Of a stretch of 64,000 nucleotides of DNA, positions 39,361 to 48,777 are shown one piece after another (the first letter of the stretch is position 1; every line of letters begins with the position of its first letter). The notes beneath the pieces were generated by a model that saw only the letters and a list, made by a program, of their open reading frames with translations, searched no databases and was not told the origin of the DNA. Source of the stretch: Pedobacter sp. ISL-64 (GTDB lineage: Bacteria; Bacteroidota; Bacteroidia; Sphingobacteriales; Sphingobacteriaceae); contig NZ_JAGGPU010000005.1 of the NCBI RefSeq assembly GCF_018613605.1, forward strand, positions 186,001 to 250,000. The letters are read 5' to 3'. A program made the position numbers and the translations under genes.

Positions 39361-40701
39361 TTACCTTTTGGTTTCGAGCACAAATGTTGTAACAATAGGA
39401 TCAAGTTGAGTTGGATCTATTGTCAACGTAATCCCATTATTATCTTGCTTGAACTTAACTTTAGGGCCATCCAGCACCTTGCTTGAAGAAACCACCTTGT
39501 TCAGTGCCGGTAACTTAATCTCGGATGACCCGTCTGGCATTTTCACCAAATGAACATAGATCTTATTTCCCTTGTGGGTTGAACCGTAATAATTATCTAC
39601 CGGTTGGAAGGGACCGGGACGTGTTCCATAAATTCCCTGGCCATTTTTTTTCAGCCAATCACCAACCTCCTTCAACCTCGCTACATGCGTGGGGGGTATT
39701 ACGCCATCCGGGTCAGGGCCAACATTTAGTAGCATATTACCACCGCGATCAACGGTATTCACTAACATATCAACGATAAGTTTAAGCGGGATTAGGTTCT
39801 GGACTTTATTGAACCCCCAACTTGACCGGTTCAGATTTAGGCACTTTTCCCAGGGAAAGGGTATGATCGGGCCTTTCACCGCTGCATCGCCCTCGTTGGT
39901 CTGAAAATCGCCAACCATGCCCGATCTCGGGTTGATGACGATGTCCGGATTATAGCTACGTACCATGCCATTAAGTTTTAGCGGTTCCCAGAACCAGGCC
40001 GCATCCGCATCACCTCCCTTGTGGGCCAGCCAGCCGCCATCATACCAAAGTATCTCTATCTTGCCATAGTTCTTCATCAGTTCTTCGACCTGCCCGTAAG
40101 TCTGTTTTTTTAGTAGCGCCGCATTTTCAGGCAACCCTTTAGGATTAAAATAACCTGGGAACCGCCAGTCCAAGGGGGAATAATAAAGGCCCACATGCAA
40201 GCCGGCCCTACGGCAGGCATCTGCATATTCTTTCACAAAATCCCTATGTGCCGCAGTTTCAAAACTGTTAAAATGACCATAACTGGCAGGGCTGTTCCAT
40301 AATGCAAATCCGTCATGATGCCTGGCCGTTAATACCATATATTTCATGCCTGCATCCTTGGCCGCTTTCGCCCAGGCATCACCACTAAATTGTCTTGGAT
40401 TAAATTGGTCGGCCAGCTTGGCATATTGTTCCACGGGTATTTTCTTGTTAAACATGGTCCATTCACCGGTTGCGGGAATCGAATACAGGCCCCAATGGAT
40501 GAACATGCCGAACTTTTGATCTTCCCACCATTGCATTTTTTCAGCGGGAAGATTGGAGCCAGGGCCTTTAACACCGCGCCCAGCCCCTTTCAGCCCCGCA
40601 AATGCATTGCCTTTTTCCATTGATTTTCTTTCCGCCTCGCCCATATCCTGGCCAATGGCTTTCAGGGAAAGCATCGACAATATCAACAATAAGGTTTTCA
40701 T
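39361..40701 (-). CDS. GH29 alpha-L-fucosidase
   Basis: Secreted GH29 enzyme of 446 residues. The start at 40701 (MKTLLLILSMLSLKAIGQ) gives a good signal peptide; six extra residues upstream are charged. The barrel has the family motifs WWEDQKFGMFIHWGLYS, LTARHHDGFALWNS and EILWYDGGW with the nucleophile Asp (D221 in this numbering). A C-terminal beta-sandwich (about 360-446) follows. It removes terminal fucose. It is unlike the second GH29 in this locus (41017-42849), so the two probably act on different linkages. Confidence 0.94.
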   Translation of the reverse strand: MKTLLLILSMLSLKAIGQDMGEAERKSMEKGNAFAGLKGAGRGVKGPGSNLPAEKMQWWEDQKFGMFIHWGLYSIPATGEWTMFNKKIPVEQYAKLADQFNPRQFSGDAWAKAAKDAGMKYMVLTARHHDGFALWNSPASYGHFNSFETAAHRDFVKEYADACRRAGLHVGLYYSPLDWRFPGYFNPKGLPENAALLKKQTYGQVEELMKNYGKIEILWYDGGWLAHKGGDADAAWFWEPLKLNGMVRSYNPDIVINPRSGMVGDFQTNEGDAAVKGPIIPFPWEKCLNLNRSSWGFNKVQNLIPLKLIVDMLVNTVDRGGNMLLNVGPDPDGVIPPTHVARLKEVGDWLKKNGQGIYGTRPGPFQPVDNYYGSTHKGNKIYVHLVKMPDGSSEIKLPALNKVVSSSKVLDGPKVKFKQDNNGITLTIDPTQLDPIVTTFVLETKR

Positions 40702-41016
40702 TTTGAGTTTTGGGGTCATATTTGATTTTAGTTTCGATTAATTAATTATTGCCGAGGTGCCGCAAACCCTCCAAACAGCGGCTTGATCAATGGTTAATTT
40801 GACTTGCTTAAACTATCCATCATTTAAACGGGATCTTGCCGAATACAACAACGGTAAAAATTTAGGCAAGAGTTTTTTAAGTTTATCAACAAGATAAAAA
40901 ATGACGGTTTTCATACTCTTTATGGGGTAATTATGTGCCGTGTCAAAGCTTCTTCGGCAATTTCTTGCCTTAAGCTGGTAAACCGTTCCTTTGTAAGCTT
41001 TAATAATGGCGTTTAA
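40702..41016. other. intergenic region between two GH29 genes
   Basis: No gene and no perfect -7 box were seen. A small hairpin lies at 40948-40975 (GGCAA-TTGCC inner stem flanked by GCTT/AAGC) without a T tract. Confidence 0.4.
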
Positions 41017-42849
41017 CTACTGGCTTCCCTTTTGCATTCCAAGCGCTAACTTAAAGCAAAGGGAAGTTTTAAACGGTTCCGTATCGGGTAGAGTAATAAC
41101 CAACGCATCGATAGTTCTTGTCCATTTGATTTTACCCTTATACCCTAATAACTCAACAGAGGATATTTGCTGGATATCATTATTGTTGAAGCCTAATGAT
41201 TTAATCGAAATCTGAGAGCCTGAAGGCGGAATCATAAGGGTGAAAGCATAAAGATTACCATCCTTGCCCACGGTGAAACGTAGGTCTTCCGGTCCGAAGG
41301 TAAAATTGGCTTGATTTTTACCAATGCTGCCCCTCGGTATTGAACGCAGTTTACCATCTTTCCCTTCACCGGCAACTTTCCATGCCTTGCTTCCATAGAT
41401 CGCGGAACTGTTGATCTTCATCCAATCGCCGATCTCATAAAGCATTTTTAAACATGCAGGATCAAGTGAGCCATCCGGCATGATAGGTATGCTAACTGCA
41501 TACGAACCGTCTTTGGAAACATACTCCAATAAAAAACGGATCACTGAAGATGCATCGTAAACGTAGTTCGGACCATAATACCAATCCCCAACTGGATTTT
41601 CCCCAATCCACGGCTGATCAGTCTTTACTTTGTCAGGATAATTACCTTCAAAAGTTGTCACGATGCCTTTCTGACCGGCGGGATGGAACTTGGTAATACT
41701 GAATACATCCACTTTACCATGCTTTTTGATAGAATGGTTAAAGTAAGATGCGATGACCCGTTGATCGGCATCCGATTTATATCCTGTGCCGGAATTCCAT
41801 CCGCTAAATGGCTGGGTGCTGTTACCATCGGTATAAATAAAATCGGGATCATATTTACTAATTACGTCCAGCATGCGCAAAGCCCATCTGTCAACGTACC
41901 ATTTGGCATAATCAAGATGATTTGAAAAGATGCCTTTAGGCAAGTTGTATTCAAACTTGTCCATTCCCTTGTATTCCCTCATGTTAATACCATAAAGCAG
42001 TTTCGGGTCATAACCTTCCCACCATTTGCCTTTACCGTCGGCCAGGGTTAACCTGCCATCATACATTTGCCCGATCTTTGGACCTTTGCTATCGTTACGA
42101 AATGCGGTTTGCCACCACCACCAGGTATACTCGTGGTGAAAGGCTACACCGTAATGCATTCCAGCGCTTTTTACAGCCTTTGCCCACTCACCAAGCAAAT
42201 CTCTCTTGGGGCCCATGTTCACGGAATTCCAAGGCTGATATTTAGAGTTCCACAAGTCAAAATTATCATGGTGCACGGCTTGTATAAGCATGAACCGGGC
42301 ACCAATGTCATGGTACAATTTCACATACCAGGATGGGTCAAGCTTGGAGGGTTTCCAATCACGTAATACTTCCTTGTAACCAGAATCCACGGGAGACCCA
42401 TAACGTTTTTGATGGTTGTCGTATGCCAACCGACCTTCCATGTACATTTTACGGGCATACCAATCGCCACTCATTCCGGCAGCTTGTGGGCCGAAATGCA
42501 CCCAGATGCCAAACTTTGCTTCTCGCAACCACTCAGGGGCATCATTGGGATAACCTTTGTTGATAGATGACCATGTCGGCTCAAATGGGCCCTCAGTAAT
42601 CGGGAAGTTTGTTTTAACTTCCTTTACACCTGCGGTATCACCCATCTCAACCGATCCTACCGGTAAGGCAGGAGGGATAAATGGGATTGGCACGGGAGGT
42701 GGCAACAAAGGCATGTTGTCAGCAATGCCTATGGCATCCAACTCTCTTTGAGAAATATGTGATGTTTGAAGTTTCTTGGAAGAGGCGCAGCCTAATGCTA
42801 AGGATGCGACAGTTGCCATGAGCAGGTATTTGAAACTGGACTTTTTCAT
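41017..42849 (-). CDS. GH29-type alpha-L-fucosidase, lipoprotein with Pro-rich linker
   Basis: Lipoprotein (lipobox LALGC, C21) of 610 residues. After the Cys comes a linker of about 70 residues with a Pro-rich stretch (residues 47-64, many PP and PxP) that would hold the enzyme away from the membrane. The GH29 barrel follows, with WLREAKFGIWVHFGPQ, LIQAVHHDNFDLWNS and DFIYTDGNST carrying the likely nucleophile D341. A run of four Trp (243-246, TWWWWQ) is in a loop near the active site. The C-terminal beta domain spans about 500-610. It is longer and more diverged than the neighbouring GH29. Just upstream is the decayed end of a GH43 gene. Confidence 0.88.
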   Translation of the reverse strand: MKKSSFKYLLMATVASLALGCASSKKLQTSHISQRELDAIGIADNMPLLPPPVPIPFIPPALPVGSVEMGDTAGVKEVKTNFPITEGPFEPTWSSINKGYPNDAPEWLREAKFGIWVHFGPQAAGMSGDWYARKMYMEGRLAYDNHQKRYGSPVDSGYKEVLRDWKPSKLDPSWYVKLYHDIGARFMLIQAVHHDNFDLWNSKYQPWNSVNMGPKRDLLGEWAKAVKSAGMHYGVAFHHEYTWWWWQTAFRNDSKGPKIGQMYDGRLTLADGKGKWWEGYDPKLLYGINMREYKGMDKFEYNLPKGIFSNHLDYAKWYVDRWALRMLDVISKYDPDFIYTDGNSTQPFSGWNSGTGYKSDADQRVIASYFNHSIKKHGKVDVFSITKFHPAGQKGIVTTFEGNYPDKVKTDQPWIGENPVGDWYYGPNYVYDASSVIRFLLEYVSKDGSYAVSIPIMPDGSLDPACLKMLYEIGDWMKINSSAIYGSKAWKVAGEGKDGKLRSIPRGSIGKNQANFTFGPEDLRFTVGKDGNLYAFTLMIPPSGSQISIKSLGFNNNDIQQISSVELLGYKGKIKWTRTIDALVITLPDTEPFKTSLCFKLALGMQKGSQ

Positions 42850-42885
42850 GATTTTTTACTATTACGATAAATAATGTTTATACAC

Positions 42886-43107
42886 CTAAGCTGTGCCTGG
42901 ATGTAAGTTATATAAGAGTGAGACCATGCCGGAAGATAGGTCTTTGAATACATCAGAGGCTATTTCCTGCCCGCTATGCATGCCACTTGGATGTTTTAGC
43001 AAGAGCGCCTCCTGAACCAACAAATGGACCTGCCAGGTCATCTGTAACTGCACCGTCGATTTTTTGGGGCACCCAAGAGATAATAGAGGTATTTTATATC
43101 TTCTCAT
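42886..43107 (-). pseudogene. frame-shifted remnant of the second GH43 domain
   Basis: Directly after the TAA of the GH43 gene (43108-44592), the same frame continues with RYKIPLLSLGCPKK. The adjacent frame then gives KIDGAVTDDLAGPFVGSGGA, and the first frame resumes with HPSGMHSGQEIASDVFKDLS. Read together these form the GH43 order ...KYKYYxYYSLG.PKKIgVAVTDDpAGPFV.SG.AL.K..PSG..GGQEIdPDVFkDpsSG, so the region is the eroded middle of a second GH43 domain. It holds one nonsense codon and two frameshifts, one at a C4A6 run. The C-terminal part is missing altogether before the next gene at 42849. It should not be annotated as an independent 73-residue protein. Confidence 0.8.
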
Positions 43108-44592
43108 TTATTTTTTCCTAGTTATTGTTGGCGCCCATGCATTAGTTTTGGCCGATGAGGCATCCTTAAACAGATCGAGGATGATGCCTTTATCTTTCCA
43201 ATGTATCAAATTGGACAAAGAAAATGTTTTAAGGTAGTTGCCCGACCAGTCGCTGAACCCATCGATTGTCGGGTTTATGTAGTACTTATCTGTCTTGTGA
43301 GAAAATAACATCCCTGGACCGGAATCCTCACCGCCGAATGACGGCTCGTTGTTAATCACGACCTGAATCCGGTATGTAATTGGTTTGCCCCCACCTATCT
43401 GTAATTTATAGTTCATCGCACCCTTTGTGAAATCCAGCAGGCCTTTCGGTGAGATATCTACCCCGGGAAACTGTGTAAGGCCAGGGTTGAATTTAGAAAG
43501 GTCGGTACCTGGGCTTAACGGCAATGTCAATATTTTGTTTGCCGTATCAAGGCTTATGTCCAATTTTTTTATGGCTCGGTTTGACGCCGTTCGGGCAAGG
43601 TCGTCCGTTGAAAACCATTTTGCCAAAAGCCTTTCAGCTTCTGCAACCGTAATGGGCATTACGGTTCCATGGCGGGGGTGAAAGTTCATAAATACTGCAT
43701 CATCTATCATTGTGAAATTGCGCAGGTCCTTGCTCTTGGTAAACTGGTAACGTCCTTTGGTATAAACGTCATACATCAAAATATAGCCGGTACCGTCGTT
43801 CAGCTTAAATGTACCGACTCCTTCAACTGGGTCTGTCGTTTGCTGCAGATAATTATCAGCTATTTGATAGGGTCCAATTAGAGAATTTGACATGGCTACC
43901 TTGATGCCAGCAATCTTACTATTCTCAGTTTTAAAAAAGAGGTAACTCTTACCCTCTTTCTGAAGAATGTCGCCATCTATTGCCGCACCGTTGCCAGGCA
44001 TGAAGAGTAGTTGTTTCGGCACTGTCTCAAGGTCTGTAAAATCCTTGTTGGCATAAGCATAATAAATTTTATCCGGCCCCTTGCCATATTTCATGGACCA
44101 ATAAACCATGTACTTGCCGGCCTTTTCATTGTAAATGGTTTGCGGCGCCCATACCCGCAACAAGCTATCCTGACCCGGAAACCTGTTTTTTATATTTATA
44201 ACAGTGGAACTCCAGTTGATTAGATCGTTCGACTTTAGCAGAACCATTGCTCGGTTTGAATTCCAGCCACTAGCAACAACCATGTCTGTGGCAACCATAT
44301 AAAAGGTCTTACCATCTTGGCCGCGCAGAATATGCGGGTCACGGACTCCCCCGGTAGAGCTTATTTTTTTAGAAGGTAAAATGGGTTTGCCATTGTTCAT
44401 CGCATAGTAGCTGTAGCCATCTTTACTGATAGCGAAACGAATGGCTTCCTGATCTTTTCCTTTTCCAGTGAAATACACGAACAGATAAGCGCCATAAAGT
44501 TGCTTACTTTTTAATATGCTTTGCTTTTTTATTTGAGCATTCGAAACAGCGGTTGTAACCAAACAAACTATCAGCAGTATATTTTTTATCAT
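43108..44592 (-). CDS. truncated GH43-GH43 protein; intact N-terminal GH43 domain
   Basis: Secreted protein of 494 residues (signal peptide to about residue 20, AVSNAQ). The N-terminal domain is a full GH43 propeller with base D85 (GGVRDPHILRG), an IDGD segment with the acid modulator, and an acid Glu in PVEGVGTFKLND. A linker domain follows. The last 60 residues begin a second GH43 domain (YYINPTIDGFSDWSGNYLKTF ... KTNAWAPTITR) and stop abruptly at a TAA. Homology continues past this stop (see 42886-43107). So the gene has lost its second catalytic domain. The first domain may still be active, on arabinose or galactose residues, but the product may be misfolded. Confidence 0.8.
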   Translation of the reverse strand: MIKNILLIVCLVTTAVSNAQIKKQSILKSKQLYGAYLFVYFTGKGKDQEAIRFAISKDGYSYYAMNNGKPILPSKKISSTGGVRDPHILRGQDGKTFYMVATDMVVASGWNSNRAMVLLKSNDLINWSSTVINIKNRFPGQDSLLRVWAPQTIYNEKAGKYMVYWSMKYGKGPDKIYYAYANKDFTDLETVPKQLLFMPGNGAAIDGDILQKEGKSYLFFKTENSKIAGIKVAMSNSLIGPYQIADNYLQQTTDPVEGVGTFKLNDGTGYILMYDVYTKGRYQFTKSKDLRNFTMIDDAVFMNFHPRHGTVMPITVAEAERLLAKWFSTDDLARTASNRAIKKLDISLDTANKILTLPLSPGTDLSKFNPGLTQFPGVDISPKGLLDFTKGAMNYKLQIGGGKPITYRIQVVINNEPSFGGEDSGPGMLFSHKTDKYYINPTIDGFSDWSGNYLKTFSLSNLIHWKDKGIILDLFKDASSAKTNAWAPTITRKK

Positions 44593-44892
44593 TTTAAGTT
44601 CTAATATCGTTCTATATACTTTTTTTTGAAATGGGAAAATTATTCATTAGTAGGCCTATAATTTTTTACATGATCTTTTATTAGGGCAACAAAACATCTT
44701 GTGATGTTAAATAAAATATTCATAAAATGGCTGTATGATGAAATCGGGCCGGATAATACCCTGCCTTGATGATGGCAAAACACGTATTTATGGCCTTGAT
44801 GACCCAAACCGTAAAATTCTGCCCTGTTTCCATCATAAGACACACCACGCTGCTTTCTATACCTATTATTTACCAGAGATTTTCATCACATT
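44593..44892. other. intergenic region between LacI regulator and GH43 gene
   Basis: 300 bp without a recognised gene. All frames were read for remnants and none matched a known family. It should include the GH43 promoter; no perfect TAnnTTTG box was found on the minus strand. Confidence 0.4.
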
Positions 44893-45915
44893 TTATAACA
44901 GTCTGGCCGTTGAATCCCTGATAATGAAATGGGCAGGAACGATCACCTTTTGGACAGCTCTCTCTTCCAAAGGTTTGTTGAGCAAGCTGAGCAGTACCCT
45001 GATCGACTGCCCTGCGAGTTCAGATATAGGCTGAGCGACTGCAGTTATGGTAGGTTCATAAAAATCAAAAACCTGATGGTCATCAAATGCGATAATAGCC
45101 ATTGTACCTGGGATCTTATATCCAAGCTGGTTAATAGCCTTCACGCCACTAAAAGCCAGGTAATTGGTAGCGAAATAAACAGCGTCGACTCTTTTGTTCT
45201 GCCTGAGAAACCGAACAAGTTGCTTAACCGTTTGGGCAGGATCATTTCCATAAGGTATTTTTTCTATAATAACCTCCAGCCCGTGTTCAGCCATTGCTTT
45301 AGCGTAACCCTGTTTCCTATCTTCCATCTGGCTCTGGTTACTATCCAGTGTAATGAATGCAATATGGGCAAAAGCATTGTCTGCCAAGTATTTCGAAGCA
45401 TTATAACTGGCTTTGAAATTATCAAGAATCACATAGCTTGATTCAATATCCGGATAATACCTATCGAACAATACAACCGGAGATCCCTCATCAAGAAGGG
45501 ACTGTATTTCTTTTTCCATCCCGGCCGGAGGAGTTATGATGTAACCATCTACATTGCGGTCTCTGAAAAGCTGGATAAGTTCCCTGGTCTTATCCGGATC
45601 ATTATCGGTACTACAGTAGAAAATTTTATATCCGTTTTGGTAGGCAATTTCCTCAATATGATAGGCCATCTGGGCAAAAAAATAATCGGAGATCTTTTCT
45701 ATCATCAGGCCAATAATCATTGTTTTACCAGTACTCAGGCTCTGGGCCAGGCGGCTTGGTTTATATCCGTTTTCATCAATGTACTGCAGTACTTTTTCGG
45801 TTAAAGCCGAACTTATGCGTTTCTCTTTGCCTTTGCCATTGATAATGAAGGAAATCGTTGACTTTGAAATATTCAGGGCAGTAGCTATATCGCCAATGGA
45901 GATCTTTTTTATCAT
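44893..45915 (-). CDS. LacI-family transcriptional regulator
   Basis: Regulator of 340 residues. The N-terminal helix-turn-helix (residues about 4-50; ISIGDIATALNISKSTISFIINGKG) is followed by the hinge (KPSRLAQSLSTGKT) and a periplasmic-binding-like sensor domain (about 60-335; IIGLMIEKISDYFF, DGYIITPPAG, VVLFDRY, VDAVYFATNYLAFSGVKAI, AFDDHQVFD). It is probably a cytoplasmic repressor or activator responding to a sugar. It is the last gene of a tight run (beta-helix, lyase, hydrolase, LacI; gaps 10, 18 and 26 nt) and thus probably regulates that run or the GH43/GH29 genes beyond. A LacI regulator inside an HTCS-type PUL is not usual. Confidence 0.93.
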   Translation of the reverse strand: MIKKISIGDIATALNISKSTISFIINGKGKEKRISSALTEKVLQYIDENGYKPSRLAQSLSTGKTMIIGLMIEKISDYFFAQMAYHIEEIAYQNGYKIFYCSTDNDPDKTRELIQLFRDRNVDGYIITPPAGMEKEIQSLLDEGSPVVLFDRYYPDIESSYVILDNFKASYNASKYLADNAFAHIAFITLDSNQSQMEDRKQGYAKAMAEHGLEVIIEKIPYGNDPAQTVKQLVRFLRQNKRVDAVYFATNYLAFSGVKAINQLGYKIPGTMAIIAFDDHQVFDFYEPTITAVAQPISELAGQSIRVLLSLLNKPLEERAVQKVIVPAHFIIRDSTARLL

Positions 45916-45941
45916 TACCGGAATTGGATTGAAGTGACCGA

Positions 45942-47546
45942 TCAGTTGGTTATTGAAAATGTCCTTTGCATCGGAACAGCCGATTGGATCTGGCGCGCCG
46001 GAGTGTTATACCCATATTGCCATGCCACCAGGGTAACCTTTATCGGCAACCTGCTCTTGGGCGGGATCGTTGCAAAATAAAGTATGCCATCTACGATTTC
46101 TGCAGGCCCTTCCTTTACGAAATACTGTAAGGGCAGTCCGGCATCAGAATAGCCAATTAGTTTCAGGGACTTTACAAACCTTCTCTGGTCGGGGATCTCC
46201 GGAAAAATAATTTTCTGTTGAGCCCCTTTCACATTGGAAAGTGGGATCTTCATATTTGCCTGCTGTACTGAAGAGCGATATTTAGTATCTCCTTTCTGAC
46301 TGGCCATTAACCAGATATCGTTGCTCCGCTTGGTGTTGTTGAATCCCATTCGGTAAAAAGATACCTGAAATGTAGAGTCATTGATTTTCCTGACCGGGCC
46401 GCAGACCCTGGAGATCACGATTTTCTCTTCAGGACGGTAAAACACATCAATTGCATGAGTTGTGGTATCTGTATTTATTGCAGAAACATGAAAGGTGATC
46501 CCGTCCGTTAAGGGCTCAAAAACAGGCCTGAAACCAGCAAAGCCTGCAGGAGGCAAAAGTTTGCCATGCTGGGTGAATCCAATTGACCGTTTTATTTTAG
46601 CCTGCGCAACTTTATACTGATGCTCGGTTAACTTTACCATCTGTCCATCAAATGCCCATCCGGCCTCTGCTTTGTTTCCCATATAATCATTGTAGGGAGC
46701 AGAAAGGCCATTTGGCAAGCTACCTCTTCTCCATCTATCCACCAGCCATCCTTTTTTGGGGTCTACAGCAGAAAGTATCGGGAAGGTATTTAAAGGTGTT
46801 ATTTTGGGGAGCCGGTTTTTTACAGCTTTAGAGATAAACAGATTAAGATAGGCTATCAGTTCATCTGAATAGTCAAAGTGACCATGACCAGCATCACAGA
46901 GAAACGCAATGGGAGCATCAGGATTATCTTTTCTGTATTTCATTGCCGGGGTAATCCGCCCCTCAAGCCATTCATCTTCGCCCATTACAAAAAGTCCGGG
47001 GATGCCGTTTAGGTTCCTTCCCCCCCAGTCTGGATTGGGCTTACCGCTACCAGTCATATTGGTTAATGGTGCATCTCCATGTATGGATAGCACGGCAATT
47101 GTCCGATCGGGATTATAAGCTGCAAAATTCCAGGGATAGCTTGCAGCAGCAGAGTGTCCTATAGGTATAACAGGGGCAAATGCCAGTTCACTGTAACCCG
47201 ATATTTCTGCCAGGTTTTTCATTGTTGCGAAAAAAACCGCCGAGGAGCTAAAATTAAAGACCATATCCACTGAAGGCGTAATCCAGATTTCAGCAAGGCC
47301 GAGCGCAGAAAGGTTTTTTCTAAAAGCACTGTGTTCCAATATCCCTTCTTCGAGCATATTGTGCTGCCCTATAACTACCCCCCTTACCTGTTTACAATCA
47401 GGCGGGATCCATAAAAATGCTGTTGGCAGTTCTCCTGTCTCGGAAGAAATACTGCTCTTTACCGGAACAGACCATTGCCATTCGGCAGCAAAAATGTTTT
47501 GGCACAGCAATAAAAAAGTAAAGCAGATAAAAATTATTCTGTTCAT
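45942..47546 (-). CDS. secreted alpha/beta-hydrolase, probable carbohydrate esterase
   Basis: Protein of 534 residues with a signal peptide ending near NIFAAEW (residue 20). The first half is an alpha/beta-hydrolase: GVVIGQHNMLEEG near the oxyanion region, the nucleophile elbow IGHSAAASYPW with S132, GLFVMGEDEW with an acidic residue, and DAGHGHFDYSDE with the catalytic His (H221 or H223). The second half (about 250-534) is beta-rich and of unknown type, with a fibronectin-like end (PAEIVDGILYFATIPPKSRLPIKVTLVAWQYG). It is operonic with two polysaccharide-lyase-like genes, so it is likely to remove an ester group from the same uronate glycan. The substrate is unknown; a peptidase or other hydrolase cannot be excluded. 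Confidence 0.7.
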   Translation of the reverse strand: MNRIIFICFTFLLLCQNIFAAEWQWSVPVKSSISSETGELPTAFLWIPPDCKQVRGVVIGQHNMLEEGILEHSAFRKNLSALGLAEIWITPSVDMVFNFSSSAVFFATMKNLAEISGYSELAFAPVIPIGHSAAASYPWNFAAYNPDRTIAVLSIHGDAPLTNMTGSGKPNPDWGGRNLNGIPGLFVMGEDEWLEGRITPAMKYRKDNPDAPIAFLCDAGHGHFDYSDELIAYLNLFISKAVKNRLPKITPLNTFPILSAVDPKKGWLVDRWRRGSLPNGLSAPYNDYMGNKAEAGWAFDGQMVKLTEHQYKVAQAKIKRSIGFTQHGKLLPPAGFAGFRPVFEPLTDGITFHVSAINTDTTTHAIDVFYRPEEKIVISRVCGPVRKINDSTFQVSFYRMGFNNTKRSNDIWLMASQKGDTKYRSSVQQANMKIPLSNVKGAQQKIIFPEIPDQRRFVKSLKLIGYSDAGLPLQYFVKEGPAEIVDGILYFATIPPKSRLPIKVTLVAWQYGYNTPARQIQSAVPMQRTFSITN

Positions 47547-47564
47547 ACAAATTAATTTAGATTA

Positions 47565-48767
47565 TTACGGCTGTGGCAGGGAAAAGAAAAGTGTTCCGAA
47601 ACCTGCATTATCGGCATTAAATCCTGCACCTTCTGGTCTAAGTTTATCTGCGGCCTGTTTAGTGTAACGGTACTGATCTGCCGGTATACCCTTTATACGA
47701 AAGGCATAATGGTTGTATACCTGTTCAAAGATCGAACGGAGGTTACCCCTTCCACTGGTTGATACCTTATGGGCCGGAAATCTACCACTGATGTCGGTGT
47801 AAGACTGAAAGGGCACATCTTCACCGAGATTATAACGGGCCGTATACTCAAAGCCTTTGAGCAACCTGTTCTGCGAAAAACTGTACATGTCCATTCCCTG
47901 GTTCCATCCAATTTCGCACATTTCTGCCAGATGGCCGATGCCAAGCATACTGTGTGGCTGATCTCGTCCGCTCTCCTGCCCCTGGCCCTCTTCATTTACG
48001 ATATAATGCAAAAGGCTACCATTTCCTGGGCCCTTGTAGTAAAAATCAACCGCGCGATCGAACATTTCATGATCATCATTAAAAACGGCAATAGCCATCA
48101 TGCCTTTCATGCAGGCAAGATCCCAGTTACCATGGGCCCAAAGCGCAAAATATTGAATCGGAGGATAAAATACTTCCCTGAACATAACTTTGCATCTTTC
48201 GATGTCTTCCTGTTTCCATTTTGGATAGGTAGCGCGCATGATCTCTGCGGCACTCGCCATCTTAAAAACATTTAGTCCAGCCCCTAACTCCACATCTGTC
48301 CCATCAAACACCTTAAAAGTTTCAGACCAGGCATTGATAATTTTTATGGCAGTTTTGGCATGAGCTTCATCGCCAGTAACAGACCACATCACTGCATTTT
48401 GATAAGCGGCACAAACATCTTTCTCCAGGTTTCCGATATTTTTGCCGGCACCGATCAGCAAGCTACGCTCTACATGTTGGACGGCATGAGGTTCCCAGGA
48501 AGCGCTTGACCATGGATGCGATCTGAATTTCTCAAATGCACTCTTCCATGGTTCTCTGCCCAAGGTAACCATATCTTTCATCCGCTGGAGATCATTAGCT
48601 GAATGCAACAGGCCGGGATGGGTAAAAGGTTTGGGATGATAGACGACCGGTTTTTCCAGTTTTAGCACCTGCCCGTAAGCATTCACCATATAGAAAAAGA
48701 ATATGATTAAGGCTAACATCCATTTATTGTAGTGGATTAACCTGGTATAAACATTTAAACTATGCAT
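47565..48767 (-). CDS. alginate-lyase-superfamily protein (PL38-like uronan lyase)
   Basis: Secreted protein of 400 residues whose helical repeat pattern fits the alginate_lyase (alpha/alpha)-barrel domain (PF05426). Conserved points are AYQNAVMWSVTGDEAHAKTA, WAHGNWDLACMKGM with N214, and EGQGQESGRDQPHSMLGIGHLAEMCEI with E265, R268 and H272, then GFEYTARYNLGEDVPF. These match the layout of PL38-type lyases, which cut glucuronan or mannuronan by beta-elimination. An N-terminal signal is preceded by a basic stretch; Met17 is an alternative start. It is 10 nt downstream of the beta-helix gene and 18 nt before the hydrolase. A paralog is at 51243-52373. Substrate uncertain. Confidence 0.78.
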   Translation of the reverse strand: MHSLNVYTRLIHYNKWMLALIIFFFYMVNAYGQVLKLEKPVVYHPKPFTHPGLLHSANDLQRMKDMVTLGREPWKSAFEKFRSHPWSSASWEPHAVQHVERSLLIGAGKNIGNLEKDVCAAYQNAVMWSVTGDEAHAKTAIKIINAWSETFKVFDGTDVELGAGLNVFKMASAAEIMRATYPKWKQEDIERCKVMFREVFYPPIQYFALWAHGNWDLACMKGMMAIAVFNDDHEMFDRAVDFYYKGPGNGSLLHYIVNEEGQGQESGRDQPHSMLGIGHLAEMCEIGWNQGMDMYSFSQNRLLKGFEYTARYNLGEDVPFQSYTDISGRFPAHKVSTSGRGNLRSIFEQVYNHYAFRIKGIPADQYRYTKQAADKLRPEGAGFNADNAGFGTLFFSLPQP

Positions 48768-48777
48768 GCTTAATATT

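Noticed and set aside
42886..43107. Independent 73-residue small protein
   Set aside because: Its sequence is the frame-broken continuation of the upstream GH43 gene, with GQEI.sDVFKD-type GH43 motifs.
44593..44892. Possible pseudogene remnant between GH43 and LacI
   Set aside because: All frames were read; short open stretches show no recognisable protein family.
44929..45441. 170-residue open frame opposite the LacI gene
   Set aside because: It is antisense to conserved LacI sensor-domain sequence and without family features.
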